A DNA stretch of 64,000 nucleotides from Eudorina sp. 2006-703-Eu-15 (lineage: Eukaryota; Chlorophyta; Chlorophyceae; Chlamydomonadales; Volvocaceae): the NCBI GenBank assembly GCA_003117195.1, contig BDSI01000003.1:124001-188000 (forward strand), given 5' to 3'. The notes below the pieces were generated by a model. That model worked only from the letters and a program-made list of their open reading frames with translations, had not been told where the DNA came from and did no database searches. Shown piece by piece: positions 25,601-36,600 of this stretch; position 1 is the first letter of the stretch; every line of letters begins with the position of its first letter. Both the position numbers and the translations under genes were made by a program.

Positions 25601-28600
25601 GAATCATGCGATGTACTGAACAGCTTGACCCTAACTAACCTGGCAGTCCGTCCCCAACGCGACTCGTGTTGCTGCCCTGTACTACTCAGGCGGCGTCTCC
25701 CACACGGTCCTGTCCCCGTCCGGCGAGGTGACCTCCCACGTGGCCATGATGCTGTCGGAGAGGATCATCCCCCTCGCTGCTCAGGAGGGGCAGCGCGGGC
25801 ACGCAAAGCCAGCGGGCAATCCTGGTCGTCGCACCCCGGGCGGCAGCGGAGGGGCCACCGCGGCCACGGCCATCGTCATGCGCGCCCGGGTCGTGTTGAC
25901 ACTCTCTAAGCCGCCGCCGCCGCCGCCGCCAGGGTCGGACCCGGGGGCCGCAGAGCGTCCGTCGCCACCTGAGACCGGGGCCTCCTCTCCCACACACTCG
26001 TCATCGGCATCGGCGCAGCCCACCCGGGCACCGAGGCGTACGGCACTGTCGTGGAGTCGCGGCGCAGCAACTGCTGGCACCACCACCGGCGACGGGCCTG
26101 GCACCCCAGGTACGCAAGTTAGGTTGTGACCCATGCGTGATGTGTGGTGCCGCCAGCATTCAGAATGTGCGCCAGCAATCGGCGCCAGACAAGGACTGCG
26201 ACCTCAGGGAGTGCTCGATGTCATCGACCAGCACTTCAGCACCCCGCATCACTCCCGCATCACTCCCGCGGCTGCGCCCCGTGAGGCTCCGCCGGGCTCC
26301 CACTAAACTCTCTTCGGCTTTCCCACCGACGTTTGCCGCCTCCGCATAAGCTAGCCAGGTGTCGTCATGTGGCATGGGGGTTGAGATGCGTGAAATCGCA
26401 ACAGCTTGCAACAACACTGCAGCCATGACAGATGAATTACCGTGCTTGTTGGGTTCGTTGATGTTGCAGGCCGTCGTCTCATGAACTCAGCGTCCGAACC
26501 CCACACCGCAGCCGCCGCAGCCGCCTCCTCGGCGACGGCCGTAGAGGACCTGATGGCCTCAACCGCCGACGGGCTGTACCCCAGCGGCAGCGCGATGTCG
26601 TACTTGCACAGCTGGAATGCTCAGCTGGCTGCCAACAGCCGCCGCCGCCGTCAGCTCCGCCGCCGGTTGCTGCCGCATCGGCTCCACGCGCGGGGGCCTG
26701 GTGATCAGTTGCGGGGGGCGAATTCAGCAGCTGAACAGGCAGCTGGCCACGGCGGCGCCGCTGCTGCTGCTGCCGCTGCTGCCGTCAGACCTGCCCGACG
26801 GCAGCTGGCAGACTTTGAGCGTTCGGAGATCTATTCTGGTTATCGCGGCTTCTCTCTGGCAGGCAACGAGCTGGGTGTGGAAGTGACGGCGAAAAGATCC
26901 ACTGCAGTGAACCGCACCCAGGAGCGCCAAGTACAGGTTCGTGCGTCCCCTCATCTTTATTTGCGGTATCGGTAGACACGTGTGCGTGGCGTGTTGGCAA
27001 GGGTTATGGTAAATGGCAAGCAGACGTAGACCGATCCAAGACCCTCAACCCCTCAACCCTCATTTAGACCCCTAAAACCCTTTACATGCGTACCAACGTG
27101 GGGTACAGCCAAAAGCACGACAGATGCCCATTTGTTGTGTGCCGAATTTCCGCAGGCCCCAGCAGTCCCGTGTCTTGACCCGTGTGTACGTACGTACGGG
27201 TTTGTGCGCGAATGTACTGCAGCCCGTGCATGCGTGTGTTTCGGGGTTGGTGTCCGCCTCGCCCCGCACTATTGGGGCGCTGTCCTTGGCCCGGCCGTTC
27301 CTCGTTGTGCACCACTAATGGCAGTACATACGGGTCACGGGCTCATAGCTGACCACCCTTATCTACCTGCACGCTCGTGATGCTGCTCACCGCGCTGTTG
27401 CTGGCCAGCCACGCAAGGCAGGTGGCATCTTCGGGTCTCGGCAGCCACGCATCTGCTGCCCGGTCTCACGGCCCAGTTACGTTGTGTGTGTTCCCCCTCA
27501 AGACGTCAAGAGGTCACATCACATCTGCATCTGCCCGCAACAGACGCACCGCCCGCCCTGCCACGCGCATACCGTACGCGGTGTACCTCAAATGTACGGA
27601 CGGTACGGACGCCGCAGGTCACGGCCGGCGTGGATGTGAGTGTCAGCATCAGGCTCTTCGGCCCGCCGAGCAGCACCCTGACATTGCAAAACAAATGGTA
27701 TTCGAACGTGTCCCGGTCGGACGTCTACGGGACCGCAGGTGGGTGCGTGGGCGGGTGGGCGGGTGCGGCAACAAAGTGCCGCCCCGCCCGTGCGCCGGAA
27801 TCGTTTAGTGTACAGTGTGCTCATGGGCCCTTCCGTCCGCCTCAAACGCCAGATACGGTGTATGTCTAGGGTCTGAACCAAGCGGTGTGTGTCTAAACGA
27901 GTCGAAGGCTCATGTAAGGCCCACACATAGGCCAGCATGGGTGTCATACATGGGCGCAGTCGAACAGGCCGCCCTTTCTCACTCCTACCCGTCGTGGCCT
28001 GTACTCGCTTGAGCTTGCTTGCGCACACTACAGGCCCGGTACCCTATCACTGCCGTCCGTGCCAGGCCGACGCCAATGGCCTGCTGGCAGCGTGGTTGAG
28101 CCAAGCGAAGCTATTGCAACCCATCAGCGAACCCCGCCCTCCTCAACCCACGTCCACACAGCTAGCTGCCTAGTTAGGCTCCTTTTCAAAACACACCTAC
28201 GTACCTACCTATTCCCTCGCTCGCTGCAAACAGCGTTCGGGCGGCTCAACAACGGCACCTACTTCAAGGCCCAGCCGGGCTCCATAGAGCGGGAGCTCGT
28301 GATGAGCACCGACACCAAGCTGGGAAACATGGTGGACAGCTTCTACAACTCAAGACCCAACTGCTCCGACTTCGAGGTGGGCACGGCACGGCACGTGCGG
28401 TGTGGGCGCTGTGGCCCCGCCGCTGGGTGCTCTAGGGCTCCGTGGTGAAAGACAGAATGGATTATGTTATTTCGGCCCCAACCCGAAAGGATTCAGCGGT
28501 GCCTACCCAGATAAGCCTCTGCATACCCGTTCACTGGCACCGGTGCTGAGCAGGCCGGAGAGCCCCGTAACGGCGAGTCTTGTTTGCGCGGGATGTTTGG

Positions 28601-31034
28601 GCGGGTCTGCCCTTCGCCACGCCACCGCCCAGATAAGCCAGGTCCCTCACCCATCAGCGCCAGTACCGCACCGAAGTATCGCTCCGAATCCCAACTACCT
28701 TGCGCCGCCATCCAATGATCTTGATCGCAGTCGTACGGCAAGCCGGGGTTCCGACAGCTCATCTCCGCCAACAACACGCTGGACGGGGTGCGAGTGGACT
28801 TCAACGTCATCAGCGCCGACTTCGCGTTGCAGAGCTCGACCTCCCTGTACGCCGCGCTGGGCGAGTGCGACAACGGCGGCTCCGCGTCGGTCGTTTCCGG
28901 CTTTGGAATGAGCGGTGGGTGCGTTGAGCCGCGGAGTAGTCATCACGCACACCGCCGAGTCGGATCGCTCATACGGAGGGGCCAAAGCCGCATCGGAGCT
29001 GGGTGGGGATCAGTTATGAATCAGACTGTCAGAGTGGTCCGGATATGAATGAATCGAACAATGGATCATTGGCCACGGTGGTAGCGATCGGGGCGTGAGG
29101 CTCGCGTTAGTTTGGATTCAGTCGTGTGCATCCCAAGCACCGGCCACTCGGTAACCAAGCAAGGTGGCGATGTGTTCCCGCGGTGTTCTGTGCGCCCTCC
29201 CTTCCTTCCCGCGGGTCCTGCTATATATGCATGGGACGCCCCCCTACCAAACACACCGCGTGTATGTATATCGTACATATGGTGCCCTGTGTGCCGTCAC
29301 TGACCCACGGGTCGCTCGGCAGGTTCGTTCATCGCCGTGGCGTCCAACGGCCTCGACTCTGCGCTGCAGCAGGCCCTGGTGCGGGCGGACATCACCATCT
29401 GCCTGTCGGACATCACCGGGGCGACCCTGTACACCCTCGACATGGCCATGTACGGCATCGACACGCAGCCGTCGTGCACGCTCTCCGACGTGAACCTGCA
29501 GATGCTCGACGTGGGTATCTACTACAGGACGCAGCTGCCCTCGGGTAACTGGAGCCAAGAGCGGATTTGGTTCGAAACCGGCGACTTCCAGGTGGCGACG
29601 GTGCAGACCGGCTGGGTGTGCAACTCGACGCTGATGGCCACTGCAAAATTCCTGGCGCAGGCGGCCATCACGCCTCCTCCGCCGCCATCCCCGCCGCCAT
29701 CCCCGCCATCGCCGCCGCCGTTGCCGCCGCCGAGGCCCCCTTCACCTCAGCCGCCCTCCCCGCCATCGCCGCCACCACCACGACCACCCCCCTCCCCACC
29801 GCCTTCGCCGCCGTCCCCGCCCTCGCCACCCTTCGCGCCACGCCATCCGCCACCTCCTCGGCCCCCGCAAGCGCCTCCATACCCGCCGTCGCCGGCTCCC
29901 CCTTCGCCCCCGGCACCGCCGCCCTCGCCCGCACCGCCCTCGCCCACACCACCCTCGCCCGCACCGCCCTCGCCCGCACCGCCCTCGCCCACACCACCTG
30001 CCCCTCCCTCACCGCCTTCCCCGCTGCCCCCGAGTCCGCCCTCGCCCCCCAACGCCACCGCGGCCCAGAGCAGCAGCGGTATGAGTCAGCAAACTCGGGA
30101 CGCGATCATCGGGTCCACTGCCGCGGTCGGTGGCACCGCAGCCGTAGCGGCGACGGCGACTGTCATAACCATGAAGGTGTTGGGCATGAGCTTCTCCGCG
30201 GTCATGTCATGCACGCTGGAGTACATACTTGGCGCCATTGGCGCGGTCTTCAGCTGCTGCGGCAAGGGCATCGAGTGCTGCCAAAAATGCATCGAGTTTT
30301 ACGACAAAATGAAAGAGAGGCGGAAGAAAGGAAAGGTTTCTCCGACGACGGAGACGGGACAAGCCGGCGGAAACGCCACCGGCGGGGGTCTCGAGCTCCA
30401 GCCTCCTGACCCAGAAACCATGAACAGGGCCGCGCACACAGTGGCTCAGAACGTTGCGATGGCGAGGGCAACCGACCAGGCGCGAATGGCGGAGGCCCTA
30501 GATATCGTGGCGATGGCCTTGACGACCGCCGCGAGAGAATTGGGGAGCGGAAGGGAGACTTCAGGGGGGTCAACGCCGCCAGCAGGACAGACCGACGGGC
30601 AGCCGGGCGCGCAGCAGCGGGCGACTGTGACGGAGGGTGGTGGGACAGCGCAGACACCACCACCGGCCGTGAAGAAGATCCCATCAGTGAGAAACCCAGT
30701 ATCACCACAGACGGGGAGCCAACCTGCTACTCCTGCTGCAGCTCCTGGCCCGGCTCGGCGACAGAATACAGCGGGAGGCGGCGGCAGCGCTCCCACCAGC
30801 AGGAGGTCAATAAACGTGACCTCAACAACAGCACCAACACCAGAAGCAGGGGGCTCCTCCGCCGCTGGCCCCCCTGGAGGACAGCAGGGAGGCGGCCCTG
30901 TTGCTCTAGCCGTCAGCCCACTGGCGTCGACACCGCTGCAATCGGGTGGTACCGCCATCCCTGGCGGCGTTGATGGTAGGAATCCGACCACCAAGCTGCC
31001 GCCCCTGTCTCGAGCCGCTGTCCAGCAGGGATGA
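22571..31034 (+). CDS. copy B: large secreted/membrane-anchored Ser-Pro-rich protein, 1,408 aa
   Basis: Exons 22571-22664, 23250-23730, 24706-25059, 25291-25541, 25690-26109, 26470-26936, 27618-27738, 28234-28376, 28731-28914, 29323-31034. All join in phase (1,2,2,1,1,0,1,0,1), total 4,227 nt. Exon 1 gives an Arg-rich n-region and hydrophobic core (GVLLPILLSLA), a clear signal peptide; its ATG decides the start. The ectodomain (about 32-955) has Cys-rich segments (CEGF, CQARQGCTRDASHCPRTC) and NNTL/NGT-type glycosylation sites. Residues 956-1081 are a PPSPPP stalk like hydroxyproline-rich wall glycoproteins. Hydrophobic segments at about 1099-1150 are followed by CCGKGIECCQKC and a basic KERRKKGK, then a low-complexity Gly/Thr/Pro tail. 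Likely a plasma-membrane protein anchoring or sensing the extracellular matrix (inference). It lacks a recognisable pherophorin domain. Family not recognised. Confidence 0.82.
29659..30060 (+). other. Ser-Pro-rich stalk coding region of copy B
   Basis: Encodes about 126 residues of PPSPPP, PAPPSPTPPSP and similar, between the ectodomain and the membrane segment. The PAPPSP/PTPPSP part (about 29925-30000) is a local tandem expansion. Confidence 0.85.
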
Positions 31035-31927
31035 GCGCCGCGGCCCCGCCTACATCATTGACAGGGCGGCTGTAGGCAGGAGGCTGCTGCTGCTGCGGTG
31101 CAACGACCGGCCGTGCCCCCCCACCCCTGGCCCGATCTGGCTGGCGCAGTCCGGGAGGTCCCTCCACCCTCCACCCCTCCCTCTGGGGGTGCGGCCGAGG
31201 GTGCGTCCGAGGGTGCGTACCGAGCAACCAACCCTCCCTCCCTGCCTGGTGCGTTCGGGCAGGGTGTGCGGGTCACCAGGGGGCGCACGTCCTGAGCCCC
31301 TGCTGATGGGCTGGCCAGGTGGCTGATAGGTTGTTGACAGGCAGGTTGGTGGCCTGTAGGCAACAATCTTGCGGGCCGTGGCTCGCTCGTGTGTGTGCGT
31401 GTGTGTGGCGGCCACCTATGTGGCGGCCACACAGGTGGCGTAGGGCGCATTGGCTGCCAACGGGGACGGGATGGATAGCTATGCTGTGTATGTGCGAGCA
31501 CACGCCGTTGCGTGATGGCTCATTGGCATGAGGGTGGCTGCTGGCTGGGAAGGGCGGGGCGTAAGCGTAGGCGTGGGCGTAGGCGTGGGCGTGGGAGTGG
31601 GAGTGGGAGTGGAAGCCGAGATTGAGGACGCACGCGCCGTCTTCGGTACTTGAAGCGGCGAGCCGGACGGTTGCGCGTACGAACTCCGTACCGAGAGCCT
31701 CAGTAGGTTGCCGCCCGCCGGTGAGGTGAGGCACGGCACCCGCGTGCGGCCTCGAACATCGGGAGAGCTCTCACCATCAACCACGCCTACGCACGTAACT
31801 AATAACCAACTGACTAACTATCCAACTAACATCACTGCGGACCTGCAGACCTGGGGCGTGAGATGAGGGCGGGGTCTAGTTAGGGAGGCGGCAAGGGGGA
31901 CCAGGCGGGGGTTTAACGCTCGGCAAG

Positions 31928-32329
31928 CAGGGTGGCTATCTTAAGATATAAATATCTATTCGGCCGAAAAACTTCTGAAATTTTAGATACTTTTGGCCTG
32001 CCAAAACATGGAGTTTAAGATACTTTGACCCCTCGTGTCGGACATGATATCTTCCCGTTGACATATACTCGGACGAGTGATGGGGTCCTCGATATCTCCC
32101 ACCCGGGGTCAGTTCTCGCCGTCTGCAGTCATCTATGGCTAGGTGTTGCACTTCAAGGGTTCGGTTCGTGGAAGTTCTCCATCAATGTTGCGCCCTGTCC
32201 GATGCCCTCTGTAGATACTTCGGGCCGTTTCCAGTTGGAAATATCTCCCCATAGACAGATACTTTCAGCGTTTCGAAGCCAGGTGTATCTCTGGGCGTAG
32301 ATACTCCCAAAAATAAGATAGCCACCCTG
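31928..32329. mobile_element. 402-bp hAT-type MITE (non-autonomous)
   Basis: Perfect 16-bp terminal inverted repeats, CAGGGTGGCTATCTTA at 31928-31943 and its complement at 32314-32329. They are flanked by the 8-bp direct duplication TCGGCAAG at 31920-31927 and 32330-32337. An 8-bp target duplication and CAGGG termini are hallmarks of the hAT superfamily. There is no coding capacity. The interior carries at least five AGATACT(T) motifs, plausible subterminal transposase-binding repeats. Intact termini and duplication suggest a recent insertion. Confidence 0.92.
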
Positions 32330-33418
32330 TCGGCAAGGCCTGTGAGCTGTGACGCACACGCGCCCCTCCGGCACCTTCCCGCCCTCACCTTCCTCCCGCC
32401 GCCGCGCTGCCGTGCATATGATGAACGAGCACAGAACCTGAGGTCGCACTTTTGAATGTCGTGTGGTTTGTGTGGTTGTTTTGCGCCCACCGACAGCCGC
32501 CGGCGGGCTCTATCTGCTATTCTGCTTGCCGCTTACACCCCTGAAAAGCTCCTTACTGTACGTGAAGGTTGTTGGACGTGTTATTATACACGGCCGCACG
32601 GCGTTGCACAGGTCACTGGCAGTGGGATCCTGCTTACGACAACTAACGGGGTCGTCTGATGATGTGTGTCCACACAGATGCGTTGGCAACTAACCCCCAC
32701 ACCGCCGTACGCCTGTCGGTGCGAGGCGCCCGCAGGAATGTCGTTCTGTTGGGTCGGGTTTGTAGCAATGGTGGAGTGCGGTTGGAAGGTGTCTAGCTTA
32801 TTAATCAAATAATTTAGAACCATTATTACTTTCATGGTCGTAATCACTGTTATCGAGGGCACGTACAGGCAGGCAGGCACCCTTGCTTGGCGGGATCGTC
32901 AATATCGTCAGATCCATTAGTAAGCACCAATCCGGAACGCAGCGCGCAAGCAAGCTGATAAGTGTGTCGCCCAGCAATCAAACACCTCACGCGCACCAAC
33001 AACCTGGCGCGGGCCAAGGGGCCAGGGGCGCTACCACTGGACCATTGCTTGGGTGCTTGCTTGTTGATGCTGCGATGTGGTGCGTACTTACCGTATGTGA
33101 TGATCACTTTCGGGCGGAAAGCCCTCAATGCCACCCCCCTCGGCGCAATGTCACCCTAGGCGGCTCGTGGTCGTAAGGGACCGGCCTGGCAGGTAGCCGC
33201 CCGAGACCACGGGAAGGGCATCCCAGGTTTGATTACAAGTACGCGATGATTACACGCCTTGCTTATCTGTTCATACCGTTCCCGGGTGATTGGTGAATAC
33301 ATATTCGCATGTGCTTACTGCGTGCCGTACCTGTGCCGTACGTCACGGACGTGAGGTCGCGTTAGCTAGGGGCGGGTATGTCACGTGCTGCCGGTATGGC
33401 ATGTGCGTTTTTAGAACT

Positions 33419-33520
33419 TGTCTGTTGATTATCTGTCTGTTGATTATCTGTCTGTTGATGCTCTGTCTGTTGATGATCTGTCTGTTGATGATCTGTCTGT
33501 TGATGATCTGTCTGTTGACA
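33419..33520 (+). repeat. 15-bp tandem repeat (CTGTCTGTTGATGAT)
   Basis: Six to seven copies with T/G variants, immediately upstream of the (GT)n tract that ends LINE copy 1. Confidence 0.85.
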
Positions 33521-33551
33521 CCGCCCTCGGGTCGTGTTTAGCAAGGAACTC

Positions 33552-33552
<1 letters not shown>

Positions 33553-33625
<73 letters not shown>
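33553..33625 (+). repeat. (GT)n; 3' (CA)n tail of LINE copy 1
   Basis: About 36 GT units. Read on the minus strand it is a (CA)n tract directly after the last base of the LINE 3' region. Confidence 0.9.
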
Positions 33626-33628
<3 letters not shown>

Positions 33629-35432
33629 CGTTACATATCTGCCGGGCCGACACTGGCCGGGGGCGCTAACCCGCCCCATACGGGAGACCGCCGAAGCACT
33701 TTCCCCGGATACGGGGGAAAGGGGCGTAAGGGCCTCTGTCCCCTCGCTCTCAACCTAGGGCGCGTGCCCGATCCCGAGGATCGGTGACCGCTGTGCCCCT
33801 CAAGGGAGTGGGCGAAGGCCCATCCCGGGCGGTCTGCGCCTCGCAGTCCGCTGTTCAACCTCCTCAAGTCCTTGCAGCACCCAGGGCGCGTTTCGGAGGC
33901 GCGCCCCTGCTTGGTGCGGTAAAACTAGCCTGGTCCCGCGTCCCAACCTAATCGTAATAGCTAGGGTTGCACCCTCCGGCAGGCCTGCCTGCCCAGCTGA
34001 GCCAGAGCGAGGCGGCTCGCACGCGTCAGGCCTTGCTGGGTCCGGGTATGCAGTCGGGTGCTCCATGATGGGGCTATGGTTTGCACAAGGCAGCACATCA
34101 CCACGCAAGCTTCCCTGTCGTACACCCCTTCCCGTCGCAAGCGGCCCTCGCCTACACGTCCCGCTCGCTGCCAACTCCCACTGGTCTGGCCCGACCCTCC
34201 TCGGGCACCCACGGATCCCCATCGTGCCCGGAAGTGGGCTTCCCTAGTCCGAATCCCTACCCCCTAGCGTCTCGCGCTGCTATCTATCCATCACGAGTCT
34301 ACGTCTACTGGCTGCACGCAGCGGATCCGGCCGTCCACCACCGATAGGATTGGGTGGTCCGGTCCCACCCCCTCCCATCCCCGTCGCGGTCGGCCCAGTT
34401 CTGCGAAACTGGCCACCCGCTGCCAGAACTCCATGACTGCGCGCGCCTTAGCTACATCAACCGGCGACGGGGCAGCCGGCGCCCCCGGCACGGGCTGTGC
34501 GCCGCCGTGGAGGGTCGCTGCACGTAACCCCACCCTCGCCCGCTCCATGGCCGTCAGCGCCGCCAGGGCAACGATGTCCCAAACCCCTTGCTGTACCCCC
34601 TGTGGCGGCTCAGCCAGCCACACGTTGGCTCGGGTGATGGGGCCCGGAACGTGTACCCCGATCTGCTGTATCACTGCCTGAGCGACCGGGCATGCCCAGA
34701 AATGGTGTGCCCGTGGTGAACACGGGTGGGGCCCCGCACCGCCGTACTCGCCACACCCGCACGCCTCGGGGTGGGCGTTGTGGAGGTGGCTGTTGCCAGG
34801 CAGCGGGACCCCGTCAACCGCCAGGCGCCACAGTGTTTCTTTGTGCTCTCGTTCCCACTTGATGGCCCAAAGCCGCTGTAGAGTGGCAGGCATGCTGAAT
34901 GCCGGGGGCCCAGCCACTCCGTCTGTCTCAAGCTGTCCCCTGGCCTCCTGCTCGTATTCCGCATGCTGTCGTGCCCGTGCGGCCGCCACCTCCTGCATCT
35001 GCAGCTGTGTCGCCAGCCGGACCGTCAGGCCACTAAGCTTGACCGTCAGCGAGTTGGCTAGCCTCCACCCCATCCGGTCCACAAGCTGCCGACGGGTCTC
35101 TTCCTCAGACTCCAGGTCCCCCGCCCGCTCGGGATGGTCCAGCACCGCTGCTGCAGCTCCCCGCCACTCGTCGCTGATGTCGGCGAGTAAACAGTGGATG
35201 GCCGTCAGGGTCGGCCTCCGCCTTAAGGTCATGGACCCCTGTGGACCCAGGTGGTCGCGGACCCACGCGTCCCATCCAGCACCGGCTGCGGGTGCCTCGC
35301 CGGCTGCACGCGCGACCCGCACTGCGTCCCCAACTGTGCGAAGCTTCCCGCATGCTGCCAGGCGTGTGTGCCGCCTCTCCAGGCCGGGCCACGCTGGCGG
35401 GTCCGCGGTGTCCCGCGTCTCCACCGGCGTGA

Positions 35433-35434
<2 letters not shown>
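33626..35434 (-). mobile_element. 5'-truncated LINE (non-LTR retrotransposon), copy 1
   Basis: Minus-strand element. It opens at 5' (35434) inside an ORF running to 34291, followed by about 665 bp of 3' untranslated sequence ending in (CA)n. The ORF C-terminus contains LWAIKWEREHKETLWRLAVDG, then CGCGEYGGAGPHPCSPRAHHFWAC, the zinc-ribbon-like motif found after the reverse transcriptase domain of LINEs (zf-RVT type). The polymerase motifs themselves are missing, so the copy is severely 5'-truncated and inactive. Confidence 0.8.
34291..35424 (-). pseudogene. C-terminal fragment of LINE reverse transcriptase ORF
   Basis: An open frame of 377 codons, without its natural start. It holds the post-RT helical region, then a Cys/His cluster (CGCGEYGG...CSPRAHHFWACPVAQAVI), then a variable C-terminus. 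No YxDD-type polymerase motif is present because the upstream part is absent. It is not a host gene. Confidence 0.75.

Positions 35435-35515
<81 letters not shown>
35435..35515 (+). repeat. (GT)n between the two LINE copies
   Basis: About 40 GT units. On the minus strand this is both the tail of LINE copy 2 and the left flank of the truncated 5' end of copy 1. Confidence 0.9.
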
Positions 35516-35518
<3 letters not shown>

Positions 35519-35747
35519 CGTTACATATCTGCCGGGCCGACACTGGCCGGGGGCGCTAACCCGCCCCATACGGGAGACCGCCGAAGCACTTTCCCCCGGA
35601 TACGGGGGAAAGGGGCGTAAGGGGCCTCTGTCCCCTCGCTCTCAACCTAGGGCGCGTGCCCGATCCCCGAGGATCGGTGACCGCTGTGCCCCCTCAAGGG
35701 AGTGGGCGAAGGCCCATCCCGGGCGGTCTGCGCCTCGCAGTCCGCTG

Positions 35748-35748
<1 letters not shown>
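35516..35748 (-). mobile_element. LINE copy 2, 3'-end fragment (233 bp)
   Basis: Nearly identical to the last 230 bp of copy 1 (33626-33855); the differences noted are extra bases in C or G runs. It is truncated at CCGCTGTT, with (GT)n on both sides. Confidence 0.85.

Positions 35749-35841
<93 letters not shown>
35749..35841 (+). repeat. (GT)n flanking LINE copy 2
   Basis: About 46 GT units directly next to the truncated 5' end of LINE copy 2. Confidence 0.9.
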
Positions 35842-35842
<1 letters not shown>

Positions 35843-36189
35843 CTCAGGCAGGCAGAACAGGAGTGTGTGACATGCGATGGGCCGAGTTGCGCCCAAAACT
35901 TGCCCATATGCGTTTATAATATACCCAATGCCTGACCCATATAGTAAATAAAAAGCTGCGGTGTCGGAAGAACGCTGTCGATTTGGCGCGCTTTTGGTGT
36001 CGCTGCGTCGCGGGAAACTACCAGTTGGTGCGGGACTTCGGGTCGGCTGCCTTGGCCACACAGACTCCACAGACCACAATGCGGTGCGTGCGCGCGATCC
36101 TCGCGTTGTTATTGCAGTGTACCCACCTGCAAGCAAAACGTCGTGTGTATGTGTATGTGTATGCGTGCATATGTGTGTGTATCCCGAAC

Positions 36190-36600
36190 ATTCCTCGCCT
36201 TGCTGTCCTTCCTGGCTAGCTGGGGCTTCTCATGCCTTGGTCGTCCAGGGCTCGCTCACCTGCCTGGCGACCAACGGCGACCCGTTGCCGCCAACCGTGA
36301 CCTCCTAGCCTCTCTATCTGTCGCTGAGGTAGCTAGGTAACTAGCTAGGTTGGGCGAGGTCGCTCGAGGTCTGCACCTGTCTGCATTGCGTTTCCTCTTT
36401 GCCCATCAGTTTGGACTCTTGAGTCTTGACGTCGGTCGGTCGGTCGGTCGGTCACAACTAAGTAAGTTGACTGCGATCACAGCACCTCTTCTAGAAGGTG
36501 GTGGTATCCTCTCACATGCGTCAAGTCTATTGAACGAGAAACCCGCCCATGCGTCAAGTCTGTTGGTTGTTGGTTGGTTGTCGGTTGTCTGGCCTGCATG
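36190..36600 (+). repeat. dispersed repeat, member 2
   Basis: Collinear similarity blocks with 20575-20930 in the same orientation (see member 1). Between shared blocks it carries a (GGTC)n run and a direct repeat of ATGCGTCAAGTCT. Confidence 0.55.

Larger units (their letters stand above)
31035..33552. other. intergenic region downstream of copy B
   Basis: No gene supported. It holds hexamer repeats of the GTGGGC/GTAGGC type near 31560-31613, the hAT-type MITE, and a 15-bp tandem repeat just before the (GT)n tract. Confidence 0.5.

Noticed and set aside
28731..28750. Apparent loss of the acceptor AG in copy B exon 9 (CCGGGGTTCC versus CCAGGGTTCC in A)
   Set aside because: Phase analysis shows the true acceptor is GATCGCAG a few bases upstream in both copies, giving SYGKPGF/SYGRPGF in phase 0.
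22571..31034. Calling copies A and B pherophorins because of the PPSPPP stalk
   Set aside because: The stalk lies next to a membrane segment at the C-terminal side, and I do not see the conserved pherophorin globular domain signatures in the ectodomain.
34291..35424. A 377-codon minus-strand frame taken as a host gene
   Set aside because: It carries the LINE post-RT zinc-ribbon motif, is truncated at a (GT)n tract and is followed by a LINE 3' region present twice.
33626..35748. The 230-bp direct repeats as LTRs of an LTR retrotransposon
   Set aside because: They lack TG...CA ends, a primer-binding site and flanking duplications; one copy is simply a shorter 3' end of the same LINE, each with a (CA)n tail.
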